NCBI GenBank assembly: GCA_017407305.1
Contig: JAFQWS010000012.1
Coordinates: 1 to 9,609, forward strand
Reading direction: 5' to 3'
Source: Clostridia bacterium
Lineage (GTDB): Bacteria > Bacillota > Clostridia > Christensenellales > CAG-314
DNA: 9,609 nucleotides
The notes beneath the pieces were generated by a model. That model ran no database searches. It had not been told where the DNA came from and worked only from the letters and a program-made list of their open reading frames with translations. Below, one piece after another: positions 1 through 6,791 of this stretch. A program made the translations under genes and the position numbers. How positions within the stretch are numbered: position 1 is the first letter of the stretch; the number at the start of each line of letters is the position of its first letter.

Positions 1-129
1 AGGTAAAATGATATGATAATCATTTTGAAGCGCATTTGCTACATCCTCATAATTCCACCACGACAACCCACCGCCGTGTAGAAGAATAATTGTATCAAGA
101 CAATGCTTTCCATATTCTATATACTTCAT
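1..129 (-). CDS. Alpha/beta hydrolase, N-terminal 43 residues only
   Basis: The reading frame starts with ATG at 129 and is open to the window edge, so the C-terminal part lies outside. The start MKYIEYGKH followed by TIILLHGGGLSWWNYE is typical of the alpha/beta-hydrolase fold: a first beta strand, then the hydrophobic strand ending in HGGG that forms the oxyanion-hole loop, then WWNY and an amphipathic helix (residues 28-36) leading to the next strand YHIILP. The nucleophile elbow and the His/Asp of the triad would lie further on and cannot be checked. Substrate is unknown; family members include esterases, lipases and haloperoxidase-like enzymes. The Shine-Dalgarno is weak (a GAGTG stretch), but a good promoter lies upstream at 170-198. 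It points the same way as the replication operon but is separated from it by a terminator, so it is probably its own transcription unit. Confidence 0.72.
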   Translation of the reverse strand, partial: MKYIEYGKHCLDTIILLHGGGLSWWNYEDVANALQNDYHIILP

Positions 130-169
130 TTTTACACTCAGTTGTAAATTCTTATTTATCAATGACTTT

Positions 170-198
170 ATTATAACATAAAATTAACTTTCATTCAA
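170..198 (-). promoter_or_regulatory. Sigma-A-type promoter of the alpha/beta hydrolase
   Basis: On the minus strand a TTGAAT -35 box (198-193) is followed by exactly 17 bases and a perfect TATAAT -10 box (175-170), preceded by TGT so that it also qualifies as an extended -10. Transcription would start near 163, leaving a leader of roughly 35 bases before the ATG at 129. Confidence 0.6.
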
Positions 199-216
199 TC
201 TATTTTTCGTTGGTAG

Positions 217-248
217 AAAAAAACTCGATTTGCAAGAAATCGAGTTTT
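217..248 (-). terminator. Rho-independent terminator of the replication operon
   Basis: Arms 220-231 and 237-248 are perfectly complementary over 12 base pairs, with a core CTCGATTT/AAATCGAG and a five-base loop GCAAG. Read on the minus strand the stem runs into seven consecutive T residues (the A run 217-223 on the plus strand). It lies about 55 bases after the stop codon of the helicase loader and before the hydrolase promoter. On the plus strand the stem ends in only four T residues, so it is best read as a minus-strand terminator. Confidence 0.8.
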
Positions 249-301
249 GTAATGATTCAATCAAATCCCTTACAGGGAATCCGAAAATTCCAAGTCTTTT
301 T

Positions 302-1201
302 TTATTTCAAATTTACGCGTTTGTCTTTGTTTTGCAATTTTACCTTCAAACAATTTTGTTGCAAACGAGAAAAAATTCTTTCGTCATACACGTCCATAAT
401 TTGCTCAAAGGAAAGGTTGGTGCAAATTATTGTGTGTTGCAATCTCATCAATCTTTCGTTCAACAAGGTAAAAAGATATTCTTTCGTTACGTTTTTATAA
501 ACGGGCTCTGTGCCAAGGTCGTCAATAATCAAAACGTCCGGTTGCAAGTAAAAGTCAATTATGTCCAATTTGTCCAAACCGAAAGTGGTGTGTGCTTGCA
601 AAAAGTCGTTGTTCAATTTAAATGAAGAAACAGCCAACACAGTTTTCCCTGCATCCAACAATTTGTTTGCCATTGCCATGCAAAGGTATGTTTTGCCTGT
701 ACCCGTTTGACCTGTCAAAAAGACGTTCAACACCTTTTTGTTGTCAATGCAGTCGCAATACTTTTGGCAGGCAAGGTACACTTGTTGGTTGTGGCTATCC
801 GTTTCGGTACTTGCCTCAAAGGTGCATTGAGGGTTGTTCAGGCCACTTTCTTTTCGTGCAAGGGCATTGATTTCTCTTTTCAAACATTCACAGCGTTGGC
901 CCTTTACAAAACCGGTGTCACCACAAACTTTGCAGTGATATTGGGGGACAAGTTGATTTGGATCAAACCCGTGTGCTTTCAACCAGTCAACCTTTTTGTT
1001 TGTTGCTTGTTGCAACAATTGTTTATTTTCTTCTGTGGGATTGGTTGCCCAAGACCAAGCAAGTTGTTTTTCTTGTTTGTCAAGTTGTGCAAAGTCGTCA
1101 AAAGCCAACAAATTTAATAAGTTGTCGTAGGCTTTTTGTTCTGCTTTATATTTGAAATCATCAATTTTGTTCTTTGCTGTTGCAAACAAGCGATTTTTCA
1201 T
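302..1201 (-). CDS. dnaI: DnaI/DnaC-type AAA+ replicative helicase loader with zinc finger
   Basis: 299 residues, a usual length for Bacillota helicase loaders (B. subtilis DnaI is about 310). Residues 1-85 are a helical, Lys/Gln-rich N-domain, the position that binds the DnaB-type helicase in DnaI. A four-cysteine zinc site follows (C90, C93, C104, C106; CKVCGDTG...CEC), a pattern typical of this family. The AAA+ domain has Walker A GQTGTGKT (164-171), Walker B VLIIDDLG (223-230), a sensor-1 position at T261-N262, and arginines R275/R279 in ERIFSRL as arginine-finger candidates. Members load the hexameric helicase onto single-stranded DNA. The ATG at 1201 directly abuts the TAG of the upstream gene, with GGAG located inside that gene's end, so the two are probably translationally coupled. 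IstB transposition helpers share the fold, but no transposase is present and the zinc finger plus DnaD partner favour the replication role. Confidence 0.9.
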   Translation of the reverse strand: MKNRLFATAKNKIDDFKYKAEQKAYDNLLNLLAFDDFAQLDKQEKQLAWSWATNPTEENKQLLQQATNKKVDWLKAHGFDPNQLVPQYHCKVCGDTGFVKGQRCECLKREINALARKESGLNNPQCTFEASTETDSHNQQVYLACQKYCDCIDNKKVLNVFLTGQTGTGKTYLCMAMANKLLDAGKTVLAVSSFKLNNDFLQAHTTFGLDKLDIIDFYLQPDVLIIDDLGTEPVYKNVTKEYLFTLLNERLMRLQHTIICTNLSFEQIMDVYDERIFSRLQQNCLKVKLQNKDKRVNLK

Positions 1202-2617
1202 CTAAAACTCCACGTCGTCAAGGTTGGAGAACATTGCGTCCACTTCGTCCTTGGTGTAATCTCTTTGGTCAATTGTTTTTTGAGGTTGGTTTTGTGTGGT
1301 GACGCTGGCAGTTGCCTTTGCGCCTTCCACAGTTGAAATGCCTTGTTGTTTGTAGTTGGCAAGAATTTTGCCCATATATGCAAGGGGGTTTGTTACGCCT
1401 TGCGACAAGGTGGAAGCATACTCAATCAATTCAATGGGTATATTCCACTCTTTTGTCCAGAGTTTAAACAAACTTCTGTCGTTTTGTGTGACACTTCTTT
1501 CAATACCACAGTTGGAAAGCAAAAGTTTAATTTGCTTGTCAATTTTAGAAACGTGTTCGATATATTGAGCAATGCTTTCAATGGTGGTGCGACCGGATTT
1601 GTGGAACTTGTCCACTCTGTCGGCCATTGCTGTCAACGTGCGCAAACCACTTTTGAAACAAAGTTTTGCAATTTGAACAAGGGTGTCTTTGTCAAAACCT
1701 TTGTTTAGCCAAGGGGAAACGTAGTTTTCCACGACGGGGTCCAACACTTGATAAAACACACCAAGGTTTTTGCAAATTTCTTTTGCCAAGTCAAAGCGAG
1801 ATTTTTTGTCAGCCACAAAGTCGGCAATTTCCTTTTGAGAGAACACGCCGTTTTTGTAGTATTCTTGCAAATATTTATCCAATCTTGCAAAGTCGCCCAC
1901 GGGGCAGTCTTTTGCAACGGTGCAAATGACGTCCAAAGAAAAGCCCAAGGCCGTCCACTTTTCATAAAGAACACGGTCGGTGTGATCAATTTTTCTTGTG
2001 GACTTGTTGCTTTTAAGCACCAATTTGATGTCGGCATCAAACTTGCTTTGTGTGGTAAGACTTTCGGCAACGCTTTCCAAACTTGTGTTGCCTTTGTGAA
2101 GTTGGCTGTTTGCCACAGCCAAAACGTAATTGTGAGAAATGGTGTCTCCTTTCAAATTTACGCAATACTTTGCAACGGATACAAGAGCATCAGGTTGAAA
2201 AGAAGTTCTTTCCAAGAAGTTGTAGTAGTCGTTCCACTCGTTGATACCAATCATACGAGAAAATTGCGACTGCATTGCCTTGTTGAACTTTTTATATTTG
2301 TTGGGGTTAAGTTTTTCGGTAAATTCTTTGCCTTTGGGGTTGAGATATACCACTTGAACAGGGTCGGTATGAATGATTTGCACCAATTGCAATTGTTCCC
2401 AATACATAAATGCTTCCAACACTTCTTGACTGGACATATCCAACTTTTGCGCCATATATTCCAACGAGTTGTTTGCGTCGGTTGTCAAAACCAAACCCAG
2501 CATATACACCTTCAAAAGGTCGCCGGGAGTTTCGGGCAAAATTTGCAACATAAAGGAATTGTCCAATACTGTGTAGTCGTTGCTGGTCATTAAGTTGTCT
2601 TTAATACAAAAAGCCAT
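1202..2617 (-). CDS. DnaD/DnaB-like primosome (replication initiation) protein
   Basis: 471 residues, close to B. subtilis DnaB (about 470) and twice the length of DnaD. Residues 20-105 look like the N-terminal winged-helix (DDBH1) domain. After it I count four units of one helical pattern, each an aromatic/Gly segment, a strand of hydrophobics, then a helix ending in a Gly turn: about 127-187, 213-269, 302-353 and 384-435 (for example WTALGFSLDVICTVAK and WLNKGFDKDTLVQIAK). They resemble the DnaB_2/DDBH2 repeat that binds DNA. The C-terminus YTKDEVDAMFSNLDDVEF (454-471) matches the acidic tail motif common in clostridial DnaD-like proteins. The family remodels origin or fork DNA and recruits the helicase with its loader, here encoded immediately downstream. 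The ATG at 2617 is supported by GGAG at 2626-2623, five bases upstream. I cannot tell DnaD from DnaB orthology by eye. Confidence 0.88.
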   Translation of the reverse strand: MAFCIKDNLMTSNDYTVLDNSFMLQILPETPGDLLKVYMLGLVLTTDANNSLEYMAQKLDMSSQEVLEAFMYWEQLQLVQIIHTDPVQVVYLNPKGKEFTEKLNPNKYKKFNKAMQSQFSRMIGINEWNDYYNFLERTSFQPDALVSVAKYCVNLKGDTISHNYVLAVANSQLHKGNTSLESVAESLTTQSKFDADIKLVLKSNKSTRKIDHTDRVLYEKWTALGFSLDVICTVAKDCPVGDFARLDKYLQEYYKNGVFSQKEIADFVADKKSRFDLAKEICKNLGVFYQVLDPVVENYVSPWLNKGFDKDTLVQIAKLCFKSGLRTLTAMADRVDKFHKSGRTTIESIAQYIEHVSKIDKQIKLLLSNCGIERSVTQNDRSLFKLWTKEWNIPIELIEYASTLSQGVTNPLAYMGKILANYKQQGISTVEGAKATASVTTQNQPQKTIDQRDYTKDEVDAMFSNLDDVEF

Positions 2618-2658
2618 CTAAACTCCGTAAAATATCGTTAAAATTTTTAAATTTAGTG

Positions 2659-2687
2659 TTGAATTTTTTTATAAAACCTATTATAAT
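2659..2687 (+). promoter_or_regulatory. Promoter of the coiled-coil/thpR operon
   Basis: TTGAAT (2659-2664), a 17-base spacer, and a perfect TATAAT (2682-2687). The predicted start is near 2694, giving a leader of about 114 bases before the GTG at 2808. The -35 and -10 boxes are identical to those of the hydrolase promoter at 170-198. Confidence 0.6.
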
Positions 2688-2710
2688 AAAGCATATATTG
2701 GAAAAGTATC

Positions 2711-2775
2711 GGCACAAAAAAATTCGCGTGAAATGATTTTAACATACTTTTTCGCGTAATTCAACCCATTGTGCC
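2711..2775 (+). promoter_or_regulatory. Nested inverted repeat in the leader and control region
   Basis: Outer arms GGCACAA (2711-2717) and TTGTGCC (2769-2775) are a perfect 7-bp inverted repeat. Inside it AATTCGCG (2721-2728) pairs with CGCGTAATT (2753-2761) with one bulged T, and AAA (2731-2733) can pair with TTT (2748-2750). As RNA this makes a long hairpin in the plus leader, ending about 20 bases before the Shine-Dalgarno. As DNA it brackets the minus-strand promoter. TTCGCGT also occurs as a direct repeat (2723-2729 and 2751-2757). It could be an operator, an RNA element or both. Confidence 0.4.
2736..2764 (-). promoter_or_regulatory. Promoter of the primosome/helicase-loader operon
   Basis: On the minus strand TTGAAT (2764-2759) is followed by 17 bases and TAAAAT (2741-2736), with TGT directly before the -10 box (extended -10). 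The predicted start is near 2729, leaving a leader of about 110 bases to the ATG at 2617. This promoter lies downstream of the plus-strand promoter start, so the two transcripts would overlap head to head across roughly 2694-2729. Confidence 0.55.
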
Positions 2776-2795
2776 AACTTTTTGAAACAACTTTG

Positions 2796-2801
2796 AAGGA
2801 G
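2796..2801 (+). promoter_or_regulatory. Ribosome binding site that fixes a GTG start
   Basis: AAGGAG lies six bases before the in-frame GTG at 2808. The frame is open further upstream and a TTG at 2769 is possible, but that codon has no Shine-Dalgarno and sits in the 3' arm of the leader inverted repeat. The GTG start also gives the N-terminus KLNRIEWID, which looks like the first strand of an SMC/Rad50-type head. Confidence 0.75.
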
Positions 2802-2807
2802 ACAGCC

Positions 2808-5800
2808 GTGAAATTAAATCGAATCGAGTGGATTGATTCCCAAAACAATGAAAAACACGTTTATACTTTTGACACAACTCAATCGGGCAAAAGTCCCGTT
2901 GTTGGCCAAGGCAGTCACACCTACCAATTGCTTCAGTTTTGTTTTGACCAAACGGAAGACAAAATTTGGGAAGTGACAACGGACTTTTCTATTGGTGAAG
3001 ACCAATACAAATTTAGAAAGGTTGTCTATCCTGAAACTGGTGCAAGATTTAGCTTGCGCAAAAAGGAATGGGACAAATTCAAAGCAATTGCACGTGGCAA
3101 AAACGCATGCAACTTGGTGGAAAGTTTGCTCAAAGGTCAAATTGCCGAAGTTATCAAAGGCGACTTCATTGACAAGCAAGTCGTCGACAATTTTCACGGC
3201 GAATTGTCTTGTTTTGGTCAATTCAAAACTTTGTTGGAAGTGGCCGACAGCGTTCGCCAATCCAGCAACGTGGTGCAAGAACAAAGCAAGCAAGTTTTGG
3301 AAAACATCAAAGCTCTTGCCCAAGAAAAAACACCCAAAGTTTCCGTTGATGAAATTGAAAACTTGTCGCAACAAATCAACCAAAGTCGTCAAGCCATTTT
3401 CGCAATGCAAAATCGTCTTACTACGTTGAAGCAAGAAAGTGCAGTTGCCCCCATTGCAAACGAAATTTTGACGGAATTGTCTCAAGCGCAAGTCAAGTAT
3501 CAAAAACTTGACGCACAAAGCGAATTGATTCAACACGCACGCGAACGTTTGCAATCTCGTGATGCAATCGTTGCATTGGTGCCTTCCATGCGCACGTTGG
3601 AAAAATTGGCAGAACAACGCGCCCAATACGACAGAGAACGTCATCAACTTGTGTCGGAAATTGACTGGATTGAAAATGAAATTGCAGCAGTCAACGACCA
3701 AATTGCCGAAAAACAAAAACAAACTGTTTCTTTGGTGGACAAACGCAACAAGAGTGAAATTGTAAACGCAGAATTGGCAAACATTGCCGATTTGTACGAA
3801 AGAAACAAACTCTTGAACCAAGCATTGGTGCAATTGACGGAGCAACAAGAACGTTTGCTTGGCGAAAAAGCCTTGCTCAAAAACAAACGTGCCAACGTCA
3901 TGGCATCCATTGACGAAATCAAAGAACGTTTGGACCAATTCAAAGTACCCAACAAATCGGTTGGCGAATTGTTGGAAACGGTTCGTGTTGACGTCAAATT
4001 GGACGAAGTGCAATCTCAAATTGAAAGAGTACAAAGTGAAATTGCCGTCAAAGAAAGTCAAATTGCCGAAAAGGAAAGCAACCTTGTTTTGCAAGTGCGC
4101 AAATTCAAGTCGGTTGCCGAATTGGACGTTGCAATTTCCCCCATCAAAGCAAAAGACACCATTTTGCAAGTTTTGGATGGCAAATTGACAAAGTTGGAAA
4201 TGGTCAACGAATCGTTGAAAGAAAAACAGAAAAATCTTCAACGCGCCTACGAAGACTACACCTACAAACTTGTTGCAGTTGAACAATCCCGCGGTCAATT
4301 GGAAGCCCAATTGGAAAAGGTTCAATACAAAAAACAAGAAGAATTCAAACGTGAAGTTTACATCAACAGTCAAAAGGTTTACAGCGACGACATGACAGGT
4401 GTGTTTGCCGTTACCACAAGATTGGATGATGAAGAAATTGTCAATCTCAAAAAGCAAATCGGCCAAAGAGATGCCGATAGAAATTTGCTTTCTTCCAAAG
4501 CAAGTCAGCTTTCCGGTCGCATGGACGAAATCAAACGTCAAATGGAAATCAACGAAGCCGAACTTTCCACCTTGCGCAAGGAAAAATTGAACATAATCAA
4601 CCGTTACAACGAAATTGTCACACAAAATCGCAACGAAACGGTATTCAACTACTTAAAAGCAGTGGAATCCAACAATGGCACAAAATATTTGTTGGACGTC
4701 CAACAAGACGCAGTACGCAACGAAGCCGAACTTGCCGAACTCAAACGCACAGTTGGTTCGCTCAAAGGCAGACTTCAATCGTTGCAAGGCCGTCAACGTT
4801 ATTTGAAAGAAACACAACGCACTTTGGACAGCACACAAGCAAGTGTTGACACCATCGTGGAAACCAACGACCAAGTCAAAGATCAACTTGCCGACATCAG
4901 TGGCAGATTGTCAGCCAACTACGAACAAAACCACGCAATTTCTGCACAATTGGATGAATTGGAAGACAAAATCGTACGTGTCAGCGAAATGTTGGTAGAA
5001 ACGCAAAAGACAATCAAAGTCAACGAAAGACAAATTGCCTTGTCACAACAAAAGGCAGGTCAAATTGCCGAAGGTCAAGACTTGGAAACGATTGCCGAAA
5101 ATGCCAAGGTTGAAGCAGCCGACCTGGAAGGCGAAAGACTTGTTCTCGTTGACAACAAGACCAAGTTGGAAAAGGAACTTTTCAAAAAACGTTTGGAATT
5201 GGAAAAGAGCCAGTGGATTTACGACAGCAAGACTGCCGAATATGAAGAACTCAAAGAAAAGGTTCAATTTGAACTTAACTTGAAAGGCTTGTCCATCGAC
5301 CAAGTGGAAGCTGTCAACTTTGAAGAAAACAGCCAACTTTTGCGTGACGAAATTGCTCAATATGACAATCAAAAGAGCGCATTGGCAGAAAAGATTGAAA
5401 ACTTGTACGCAGTTTTGAAGGCTCAACCTGACGGAATTCCTTCCGTAAGAGAAAATCTTGCCGACCAAATCACCAGTTTGCAAGGCAAAATCGACTTGTT
5501 GACGTCGGCAGTGGAACAATTGGAAAAGGCAAGACAAGAAAAACTTCAACATTATCTTGTCGCAACCAACCAAAAGATGAAGCTTGCTTCCGCTGCAGCC
5601 GAAGCCCAAGCATATTCCAAGTTCAAAAAGACTTTGCGTCAAAACGACGTTATGGAAGCCTTGTTGGAAGAAAAAATCAACGACGTTTTGTCCGGTGCCA
5701 ACAAGTATTGCCAAGCACTTTGTGGCAAGGAATACGTCCTTAAACAAGCAAACGGCATCATCGCCTTGCAACGTGACGACCAACTTATTCAATATGACCA

Positions 5801-6002
5801 ATTGGACGACGCGCAAAAAGTTTTGTTATACGTCACTTTGGCACTTGCATCTCCTTCCGAAGATGGCAGACAATTGTTGTTTGGAGACGATTTGCCCATC
5901 GAAGGCGAACAATTGCAAAAGGCAATTGAAAAGATTGACAATGTCAACTATTTGATAGACGTATCAAAAGAACAAATTGAACAAGAAGTACCCCAACAAT
6001 GA
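2808..6002 (+). CDS. SMC/Rad50/SbcC-like giant coiled-coil protein with degenerate ATPase motifs
   Basis: 1064 residues from the GTG start. Residues 1 to about 125 look like an N-terminal ATPase lobe: strand KLNRIEWID, a P-loop-like TTQSGKS (23-29) that keeps GKS but lacks the first glycines of GxxGxGKS, a helix, then strands like DQYKFRKVVYP. About residues 150-950 are almost continuous Glu/Gln/Lys/Leu-rich coiled coil, with less helical breaks near 515-545 and 605-630, around the midpoint. There is no SMC hinge-sized domain and no CxxC zinc hook there. The C-terminal lobe has NGIIALQRDD, then YDQLDDAQK (996-1004) where an LSGGE signature would be, LLFGDDLP (1023-1030) at Walker B, and YLIDVS (1048-1053) where families usually end in a catalytic-His strand. 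It may bind ATP poorly or not at all. The start of thpR overlaps its stop by four bases. A DNA-organising or repair role is inference from architecture and from the divergent replication operon. Confidence 0.62.
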   Translation: MKLNRIEWIDSQNNEKHVYTFDTTQSGKSPVVGQGSHTYQLLQFCFDQTEDKIWEVTTDFSIGEDQYKFRKVVYPETGARFSLRKKEWDKFKAIARGKNACNLVESLLKGQIAEVIKGDFIDKQVVDNFHGELSCFGQFKTLLEVADSVRQSSNVVQEQSKQVLENIKALAQEKTPKVSVDEIENLSQQINQSRQAIFAMQNRLTTLKQESAVAPIANEILTELSQAQVKYQKLDAQSELIQHARERLQSRDAIVALVPSMRTLEKLAEQRAQYDRERHQLVSEIDWIENEIAAVNDQIAEKQKQTVSLVDKRNKSEIVNAELANIADLYERNKLLNQALVQLTEQQERLLGEKALLKNKRANVMASIDEIKERLDQFKVPNKSVGELLETVRVDVKLDEVQSQIERVQSEIAVKESQIAEKESNLVLQVRKFKSVAELDVAISPIKAKDTILQVLDGKLTKLEMVNESLKEKQKNLQRAYEDYTYKLVAVEQSRGQLEAQLEKVQYKKQEEFKREVYINSQKVYSDDMTGVFAVTTRLDDEEIVNLKKQIGQRDADRNLLSSKASQLSGRMDEIKRQMEINEAELSTLRKEKLNIINRYNEIVTQNRNETVFNYLKAVESNNGTKYLLDVQQDAVRNEAELAELKRTVGSLKGRLQSLQGRQRYLKETQRTLDSTQASVDTIVETNDQVKDQLADISGRLSANYEQNHAISAQLDELEDKIVRVSEMLVETQKTIKVNERQIALSQQKAGQIAEGQDLETIAENAKVEAADLEGERLVLVDNKTKLEKELFKKRLELEKSQWIYDSKTAEYEELKEKVQFELNLKGLSIDQVEAVNFEENSQLLRDEIAQYDNQKSALAEKIENLYAVLKAQPDGIPSVRENLADQITSLQGKIDLLTSAVEQLEKARQEKLQHYLVATNQKMKLASAAAEAQAYSKFKKTLRQNDVMEALLEEKINDVLSGANKYCQALCGKEYVLKQANGIIALQRDDQLIQYDQLDDAQKVLLYVTLALASPSEDGRQLLFGDDLPIEGEQLQKAIEKIDNVNYLIDVSKEQIEQEVPQQ

Positions 6003-6541
6003 GACTATTTATCGCATTAGAATTGCCCCAAAAAAGCAAAGATTTGTTGGCGCAATCAATGACACAACTTGCCCCATACGTTAAAGAAGGCAATTTTGTG
6101 CCAAAACAAAATTATCACGTTACCTTGCACTTTTTAGGCGAAGTAGAGTATTCCAAGGTTTTGTACTTGCAAAGTTTGTTGGACGACCTCAAACAAATGA
6201 AAGCAACCCAACTTTGCCACACGCAAACGGTATCGTGGCGCGCATCACAAGTTGTTTGTGCCAAATACAAAGCAGACGAAAACTTGGCAAAGGTGCATCA
6301 CAAACTTGCACAAGGTTTGGAAAGAGTGGGCTTTTTGGTGGAAGAAAGAAGATTCGTTCCTCACGTAACCTTGCTCAGAAAGCCGTCTTTCAATCTTCCT
6401 TGCTCCGAAGCATTGAAAAACGCGCCCGTTTACAACATGCCTTTTGTGGCAGACACGGTTACGTTGTTTTGTTCCGAACGTGTGGACGGTGCAATGGTGT
6501 ACACTCCGTTGTATTCCGTCAAATTGCAACCCAAAGACTAA
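5999..6541 (+). CDS. thpR: RNA 2',3'-cyclic phosphodiesterase (2'-5' RNA ligase family, ThpR/LigT)
   Basis: 180 residues, the usual size of the family. The two diagnostic HxTx motifs are present: HVTL at 40-43 (in NYHVTLHFLGEV) and HVTL at 122-125 (in RFVPHVTLLRK). The two histidines form the catalytic pair of the 2H phosphoesterase fold. The N-terminus MRLFIALELP and the C-terminal LFCSERVDGAMVYTPLYSVKL are also classic. Such enzymes open 2',3'-cyclic phosphates on RNA and in vitro can join tRNA halves by 2'-5' bonds; the cellular substrate is usually unknown. The ATG overlaps the upstream stop (ATGA at 5999-6002) and only a weak AGAAG precedes it, so translation probably depends on coupling to the coiled-coil gene. 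A terminator follows 14 bases after the stop. Confidence 0.92.
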   Translation: MRLFIALELPQKSKDLLAQSMTQLAPYVKEGNFVPKQNYHVTLHFLGEVEYSKVLYLQSLLDDLKQMKATQLCHTQTVSWRASQVVCAKYKADENLAKVHHKLAQGLERVGFLVEERRFVPHVTLLRKPSFNLPCSEALKNAPVYNMPFVADTVTLFCSERVDGAMVYTPLYSVKLQPKD

Positions 6542-6554
6542 ACAAAATACAAAT

Positions 6555-6591
6555 GCACGATTGCCTATATATGCAATCGTGCTTTTTTTTT
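6555..6591 (+). terminator. Rho-independent terminator after thpR
   Basis: Perfect 10-bp stem GCACGATTGC (6555-6564) with GCAATCGTGC (6573-6582), an eight-base AT loop, and nine T residues (6583-6591). It ends the coiled-coil/thpR operon. Confidence 0.93.
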
Positions 6592-6599
6592 GTATTCCT

Positions 6600-6724
6600 T
6601 TCCTTATATAATATATATGCACATATGCACAACCTTGCATACGTCAATGGCTGCCCCTTTTACAAGTCTGGAAAAGGCAATCTCATCACTATACCTTATA
6701 TATATGTATGCACACTTGTGCATT
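6600..6724. repeat. AT-rich spacer with repeated TATATATGCA-like motifs and a hairpin
   Basis: The spacer between the convergent genes repeats a TATATATG(C/T)A theme: in the thpR terminator loop (6566-6575), near 6612-6621 and near 6697-6710. An inverted repeat ATGCACA (6708-6714) and TGTGCAT (6717-6723) sits directly before the convergent terminator. I see no start codon with a Shine-Dalgarno and no coding frame that looks real. Confidence 0.4.
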
Positions 6725-6756
6725 AAAAAAAGTGGTGCAAAGCCCACCTTTTTTTT
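6725..6756. terminator. Bidirectional terminator between convergent genes
   Basis: An A7 run (6725-6731), GTGG (6732-6735), a short loop, CCAC (6744-6747) and a T8 run (6749-6756). On the minus strand the GTGG/CCAC stem runs straight into T7. On the plus strand the alternative GGTG (6734-6737)/CACC (6745-6748) stem runs straight into T8, and the A and T runs can extend the stem. It would end the minus-strand peptidase transcript and back up the thpR terminator. The GC part of the stem is only 4 bp, so strength is uncertain. Confidence 0.6.
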
Positions 6757-6772
6757 GGGAAAATTACTCTAT

Positions 6773-6791
6773 ACCTATATAATGTATAGGT
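6773..6791. repeat. Small perfect inverted repeat downstream of the peptidase gene
   Basis: ACCTATA (6773-6779) and TATAGGT (6785-6791) flank a five-base loop TAATG. It lies about 40 bases after the peptidase stop and before the bidirectional terminator. There is no T tract beside it, so on its own it is more likely a 3'-end stabilising hairpin than a terminator. Confidence 0.4.

Noticed and set aside
302..1201. IstB-like transposition helper instead of helicase loader
   Set aside because: No transposase gene or terminal inverted repeats nearby, and the four-cysteine zinc site and DnaD-like partner belong to the replication family.
1748..2593. 281-codon plus-strand frame opposite the primosome gene
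   Set aside because: Shadow of the DnaD/DnaB-like gene; it starts within it without a Shine-Dalgarno and shows no family motif.
2769..2807. TTG start adding 13 residues to the coiled-coil protein
   Set aside because: No ribosome binding site precedes the TTG, and it falls inside the leader inverted repeat. AAGGAG six bases before GTG 2808 is decisive.
2814..4625. 603-codon open frame on the minus strand opposite the coiled-coil gene
   Set aside because: It is Phe/Leu/Val/Asn-rich with no recognisable domain, no ribosome binding site and no promoter. It is the expected mirror of a Lys/Gln/Glu-rich gene that prefers GAA, CAA, AAA and TTG codons, which rarely create antisense stops.
5043..5816. 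257-codon minus-strand frame opposite the end of the coiled-coil gene
   Set aside because: Same codon-bias shadow: low-complexity hydrophobic text, no start signal, and complete overlap with a well-supported gene.
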